Program-made: the position numbers and the translations under genes
Shown: piece by piece, positions 6,310 to 9,176 of the stretch
Layout: the number at the start of each line of letters is the position of its first letter
Position numbering within the stretch: position 1 is the first letter of the stretch
Notes under the pieces: generated by a model
What the model was told of the DNA's origin: nothing
What the model saw: only the letters and a program-made list of their open reading frames with translations
Database searches by the model: none
Source of the DNA: Bacteroidota bacterium
GTDB lineage: Bacteria; Bacteroidota; Bacteroidia; Flavobacteriales; Flavobacteriaceae
NCBI GenBank assembly: GCA_023393485.1
Contig: JAEWLD010000228.1
Coordinates: 1 to 9,176, forward strand
Direction of reading: 5' to 3'
Length of the DNA stretch: 9,176 nucleotides

Positions 6310-6727
6310 ATTTCAGGAATTTCGCTTTGATTTCGGGCGTCGGCAGCATGCATTGGTCTTTTTTGCCATACCATTTGTAACGGTTTTTAGCAATGAAACG
6401 ATATACAGGATTGCGTATCGCTTTCGGGATCGCCTGTAAAACCGTCGCCGGAATTTTATACCCGACCTGTTTGCCGATTTCAAGTGCGGCATCGGACTGG
6501 TCATAATAGGCTTTTTCCGGAACATACAGAATCATGCTGTCCATTTTTTCGGGGTCGACGCCGATGTGTTTTAGGATTTTGACTCCGTTTTCTGATTGTA
6601 ACGAATCAAACCTGAACACGTCGTTTTTGTCGTGTTTGATGATGAACTGCACAAGCGAGTCGCAAAGGTTGCAAACCCCGTCAAAAAGCAGTATCATCTT
6701 ATCTTTTGGCAATTCGGCTATTTCCAT
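6308..6727 (-). CDS. DCC-family thiol-disulfide oxidoreductase (DUF393, YuxK-like)
   Basis: The 139-residue product has the family's N-terminal motif DGVCNLCD (residues 16-23), with Cys19 and Cys22 forming a CxxC on a thioredoxin-like fold. IIKHDKNDVFRFDSLQSENG (29-48) and a C-terminal region with NRYKWYGKKDQCMLPTPEIK (115-134) are also typical of DCC proteins. It has no signal peptide or membrane helix, so it should be cytoplasmic. The family is predicted to be redox-active, but substrates are unknown; an electron-transfer or disulfide-exchange role is inference. Its ATG shares one base with the mutS2 stop codon (TAATG on the minus strand), so it is the second gene of that operon and is probably translated by re-initiation. 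The terminator at 6282-6309 closes the unit. In a bacillithiol producer it could act on mixed disulfides, but nothing in the sequence shows this. Confidence 0.9.
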   Translation of the reverse strand: MEIAELPKDKMILLFDGVCNLCDSLVQFIIKHDKNDVFRFDSLQSENGVKILKHIGVDPEKMDSMILYVPEKAYYDQSDAALEIGKQVGYKIPATVLQAIPKAIRNPVYRFIAKNRYKWYGKKDQCMLPTPEIKAKFLK

Positions 6728-8892
6728 TATTTCCTGGCTTCTACAAGTTCTAGCGCGTCGATCCCGACTTTCGATGTGAATATGCCGTAATTGACGACGG
6801 CTTTGTTTTTTTCGATGCTGTCAATCGTACCGACAGATTTTCCGTCGTTCATCCGTACGCGATCGCCAACTTTTAAAACAGGCTTCGGCTTTTCGACAGG
6901 CTGCGCTTTTTGTTTCTTTTCTTTTTTCTCTTTTCTGATCGCCTCAACATGGACTTTGACTTCGGCTATGATTTCCTTTTTCTTTTCTTCCTCGGCTTTT
7001 TTCACGGCCGCAGTTGCTTTTTTTCGTTTCGAGTTCTCTATTTCGACAAGCTTCAGAAATTCGCCGATCGCCGTTTTCTTGTCTTTGTTGTTGAAGTACT
7101 TTTCAGCGATGTCCTCGATTTTCTGGCCGAGATAAATCGTCTTTTGGTTGCTGTCGTATAACTCCTGGTAATTTTCGAGTTTTTGCTTGATTTTGGCGTT
7201 GATGCTTTCAAGTTTCTGGCTTTCCTCACGCGCCTTGATTTCCTCTTCTTTGAGGGTTTGCGAGGTCTTTTCGAGTTTGGAACGCTCTTTCTGCAATGTC
7301 GCGATGGTTTTGTCAAAACGTACTTTGCCGACTTCGATTTTCTTTTTCGCGCGGTTGATCAGCCCATAGGGAATGCCATTTTTCTGCGCTACTTCAAACG
7401 TAAACGAACTGCCTGCCTGGCCCAAGACCAATTTGTACATCGGTTCGAGTGATTTTTCATCAAACAGCATATTGGCATTGATCGCATGCGGAAGTTCATT
7501 GGCAAGGATTTTCAAATTGGCATAATGCGTCGTGATGATGCCAAAAGCCTCGCGGTGATAGAATTCCTCAAGAAAAGTCTCGGCCAGCGCGCCGCCAAGC
7601 TCGGGGTCAGACCCGGTACCGAATTCATCAATCAGAAACAACGTTTTGTTGTTGCACTTCTTGAGAAAATAATTCATGTTCTTGAGCCGGTAGCTATATG
7701 TACTCAAATGATTTTCAATAGATTGGTTATCGCCGATGTCAGTTAAGATCCGGTCAAATAAAAATGTCTCGCTTCGATGGTGAACAGGAATCAGAAGCCC
7801 GCTTTGCAACATCAATTGCAACAATCCGACGGTCTTTAACGATATGGTTTTTCCGCCGGCATTCGGTCCCGAAATCACAATGATGCGCTTGTCATGACTC
7901 AAGTCAAAGGTCTGCGGATAGGTCTTTTGGTTTTTGGCTTTGTTGGTTAAAAACAGGATAGGATGGAAGGCGTCGCGGAAGTACAGCCGGCGCTCGTCGG
8001 TGATTTTGGGCAAAATGCTTCCGGTGCGAACGGCGTATTTGGCTTTTGCCGCAATCACATCGATATCGCTCAAAAATTCCTGGTATTGCCCGAGTAACGG
8101 CACATACGGCCGGATGACTGCCGACAGCGATTTGAGTATGCGTGTGATTTCCTCTGTATCCTCATATTCGAGATTGCCGAGTTCGCGCGAATATTTAAGC
8201 GTCGCCTCGGGTTCGATATAAGCGATGCTTCCGGTTTTTGAACTGCCAAGGATCGAGCCTTTGACTTTTCTGCGGTACATCGCCAAAACGGCGAGCACAC
8301 GGCGGTTTTCAACGAAACTCTCGCGGATGTCATCGAGATAACCCAGTGAATTGTAATGCGTCAGCGCCATGCCGAAACTTTGGTTGACTTTGCCGCGAAC
8401 AGCGTTCATCTCGCGCCGGATTTCGCCGAGCTTCGGCGATGCGCCGTCTTTGATTTCGCCGTATTTGTCAATGATATTGTCAATGCTCGCGATGATGTCT
8501 TTAGTCAACGGAACAGTCGCCGCCTTGGCATGCAGTTCCGGATAATAATCGTCAAACTTCTTTAAAAACTGCAGAAGCTGGTTTGCTGTTTCAGAAACCG
8601 TGGCCAATTTGCGGAATGCCGCAGGTTCCAAAAAGCTGTCTTCAATCGCAAGAAATTTGATTTCACCCGATATCGCATCGAAACCGTGGTTCGGAATCGC
8701 ATTGTTGTTTTCAAACGACGACACGTATTCGGAAGTCATCTTCAAGGCCGCCATCAACATGTCGCGATCTCGGAAAGGCGTGATCAGCGTCGCTTTTTCT
8801 TTGCCGAGTTCGGTGTTGCACATAGCCGAAACGGTTTCCAATACAACTGGAAACTGTAAATCGTCAAGTGTTTTTTCGGTAATGCCTATCAT
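6727..8892 (-). CDS. mutS2: MutS2-family ATPase lacking the C-terminal Smr domain
   Basis: MutS2 proteins are DNA- or ribosome-associated ATPases related to MutS but without the mismatch-reading domains; roles in limiting recombination and in ribosome rescue are reported. The 721-residue product has the core and clamp region (about 1-330). The ATPase follows, with Walker A GPNAGGKT (342-349), a signature loop DNQSIENHLSTYS (388-400), Walker B LFLIDEFGTGSDPE (418-431) and TTHYANLK (454-461). A long Lys/Glu coiled coil spans about 515-660, then a KOW-like segment LKVGDRVRMNDGKSVGTI (673-690). The protein ends 30 residues later, whereas Bacillus MutS2 (about 785 residues) continues with an Smr nuclease domain. 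I chose the ATG at 8892 (MIGITEKTLDDLQFP). The frame extends five codons to a TTG at 8907, but that TTG is part of the -7 box. It is divergent from ung. Confidence 0.93.
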   Translation of the reverse strand: MIGITEKTLDDLQFPVVLETVSAMCNTELGKEKATLITPFRDRDMLMAALKMTSEYVSSFENNNAIPNHGFDAISGEIKFLAIEDSFLEPAAFRKLATVSETANQLLQFLKKFDDYYPELHAKAATVPLTKDIIASIDNIIDKYGEIKDGASPKLGEIRREMNAVRGKVNQSFGMALTHYNSLGYLDDIRESFVENRRVLAVLAMYRRKVKGSILGSSKTGSIAYIEPEATLKYSRELGNLEYEDTEEITRILKSLSAVIRPYVPLLGQYQEFLSDIDVIAAKAKYAVRTGSILPKITDERRLYFRDAFHPILFLTNKAKNQKTYPQTFDLSHDKRIIVISGPNAGGKTISLKTVGLLQLMLQSGLLIPVHHRSETFLFDRILTDIGDNQSIENHLSTYSYRLKNMNYFLKKCNNKTLFLIDEFGTGSDPELGGALAETFLEEFYHREAFGIITTHYANLKILANELPHAINANMLFDEKSLEPMYKLVLGQAGSSFTFEVAQKNGIPYGLINRAKKKIEVGKVRFDKTIATLQKERSKLEKTSQTLKEEEIKAREESQKLESINAKIKQKLENYQELYDSNQKTIYLGQKIEDIAEKYFNNKDKKTAIGEFLKLVEIENSKRKKATAAVKKAEEEKKKEIIAEVKVHVEAIRKEKKEKKQKAQPVEKPKPVLKVGDRVRMNDGKSVGTIDSIEKNKAVVNYGIFTSKVGIDALELVEARK

Positions 8893-8904
8893 GATAATGC
8901 GATG

Positions 8905-8912
8905 CAAATGTA
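8905..8912 (-). promoter_or_regulatory. Predicted mutS2 -7 box (TACATTTG)
   Basis: On the minus strand, 8912-8905 reads TACATTTG, an exact TAnnTTTG match. It ends 12 nt before the mutS2 ATG at 8892. No TTTG is found at the 19-bp distance upstream, where the sequence is GC-rich (GCGCGCGCCGG, 8928-8938). The box overlaps the TTG at 8907-8905 that would otherwise extend the mutS2 frame, which supports the ATG start. Confidence 0.5.
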
Positions 8913-8957
8913 GTCAAAACCAGCATTGCGCGCGCCGGTACAGCGATTGAAAATAAC

Positions 8958-8965
8958 TATCTTTG
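8958..8965 (+). promoter_or_regulatory. Predicted ung -7 box (TATCTTTG)
   Basis: TATCTTTG matches TAnnTTTG and ends 15 nt before the ung ATG. The -33 position (8935-8938) is CCGG, not TTTG, so only half the consensus is present. The two divergent -7 boxes (mutS2 and ung) are 45 bp apart within the 88-bp intergenic region. Confidence 0.5.
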
Positions 8966-8980
8966 GGTAAAATTTAACCT

Positions 8981-9176
8981 ATGGATATAACGTTCGAGCC
9001 GTCGTGGAAAAGCGTTTTGGCGCCCGAATTTGAAAAACCGTACTTCAGGCAGCTTGTCGATTTTGTTAAGCGCGAATACTCGGCGGCGCCATGTTATCCG
9101 CCCGAACATGAGATTTTTGCGGCCTTTGACCAATGCCCGTTTGATAAACTCGAAGTAGTGCTGATCGGGCAAGATC
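8981..9176 (+). CDS. ung: Uracil-DNA glycosylase, N-terminal part (3' end outside window)
   Basis: Ung removes uracil from DNA, the first step of base-excision repair. The 65 visible residues open with MDITFEPSWKSVLAPEFEKP, matching the family's WxxxLxxEFxxPYF start. They continue through YPPEHEIFAAFDQCPFDKLE and VVLIGQD, which is the beginning of the GQDPYH water-activating motif; the Asp is the catalytic base. The window ends within this motif, so PYH and the rest (about 155 residues in typical Ung) are not seen. The ATG at 8981 fits the usual N-terminus and lies 15 nt after a -7 box. It is divergent from mutS2, grouping two DNA-maintenance genes. Confidence 0.95.
   Translation, partial: MDITFEPSWKSVLAPEFEKPYFRQLVDFVKREYSAAPCYPPEHEIFAAFDQCPFDKLEVVLIGQD

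Noticed and set aside
6791..7161. Phe-rich, membrane-like frames on the plus strand opposite mutS2
   Set aside because: They mirror the Lys/Glu-rich coiled coil of MutS2 (AAA/GAA codons read as TTT/TTC); not real membrane proteins.
8893..8907. TTG start extending MutS2 by five residues
   Set aside because: The TTG is part of the TACATTTG promoter box, and the ATG at 8892 gives the expected N-terminus.
1..9176. CRISPR array, insertion sequence, prophage, defence system, tRNA or rRNA
   Set aside because: I found no direct repeats with regular spacing, transposase motifs, phage genes or RNA-gene signatures; every long stretch is covered by conserved chromosomal genes.

Overview
This is a stretch of ordinary chromosome from a member of the Bacteroidota, very probably Flavobacteriaceae (Flavobacterium or a close relative). 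The evidence is a type IX secretion cargo protein with a C-terminal sorting domain, a bacillithiol-synthesis BshA, a PrcB-type lipoprotein, promoters of the TTTG-N19-TAnnTTTG kind, and no Shine-Dalgarno sequences in front of the starts. The genes are rich in GGC, GCC, GCG and CCG codons. That points to one of the higher-GC Flavobacterium lineages rather than the usual AT-rich ones; this is a judgement by eye, not a count.

Layout. Positions 2-538 hold the 3' end of a serine beta-lactamase-like hydrolase, probably the C-terminal half of a GH3/beta-lactamase fusion. A promoter enclosed by a 10-bp inverted repeat follows, then bshA (601-1749) and an overlapping small PrcB-family lipoprotein gene (1730-2170). 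A bidirectional terminator (2172-2200) separates this unit from a convergent outer-membrane beta-barrel gene on the minus strand (2208-2714). A 251-bp divergent intergenic region (2715-2965) carries a promoter in each direction and a 17-bp palindrome. Next come aroC (2966-4027) and a dicarboxylate/amino-acid:cation symporter gene (4027-5289), joined by a TAATG overlap, then a separately promoted T9SS-secreted protein (5348-6262). A second bidirectional terminator (6282-6309) separates it from the minus-strand pair mutS2 (6727-8892) and a DCC-family thiol oxidoreductase gene (6308-6727), again joined by TAATG. mutS2 is divergent from ung, whose first 65 codons close the window (8981-9176).

The genes fall into themes rather than one pathway: thiol and redox chemistry (BshA, DCC protein), envelope and export (serine hydrolase, PrcB lipoprotein, beta-barrel, T9SS cargo), aromatic amino-acid synthesis and uptake (AroC, symporter), and DNA maintenance (MutS2, Ung). 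I see no tRNA or rRNA, insertion sequence, CRISPR array, phage gene or defence cassette, and I do not claim a new multi-gene system. The points most worth checking are the inverted repeat around the bshA promoter, the MutS2 protein without its Smr nuclease domain, the orphan PrcB gene overlapping bshA, the operator-like palindrome before aroC, and the repeated use of a TAnnTTTG box only 12-15 nt from the start codon.
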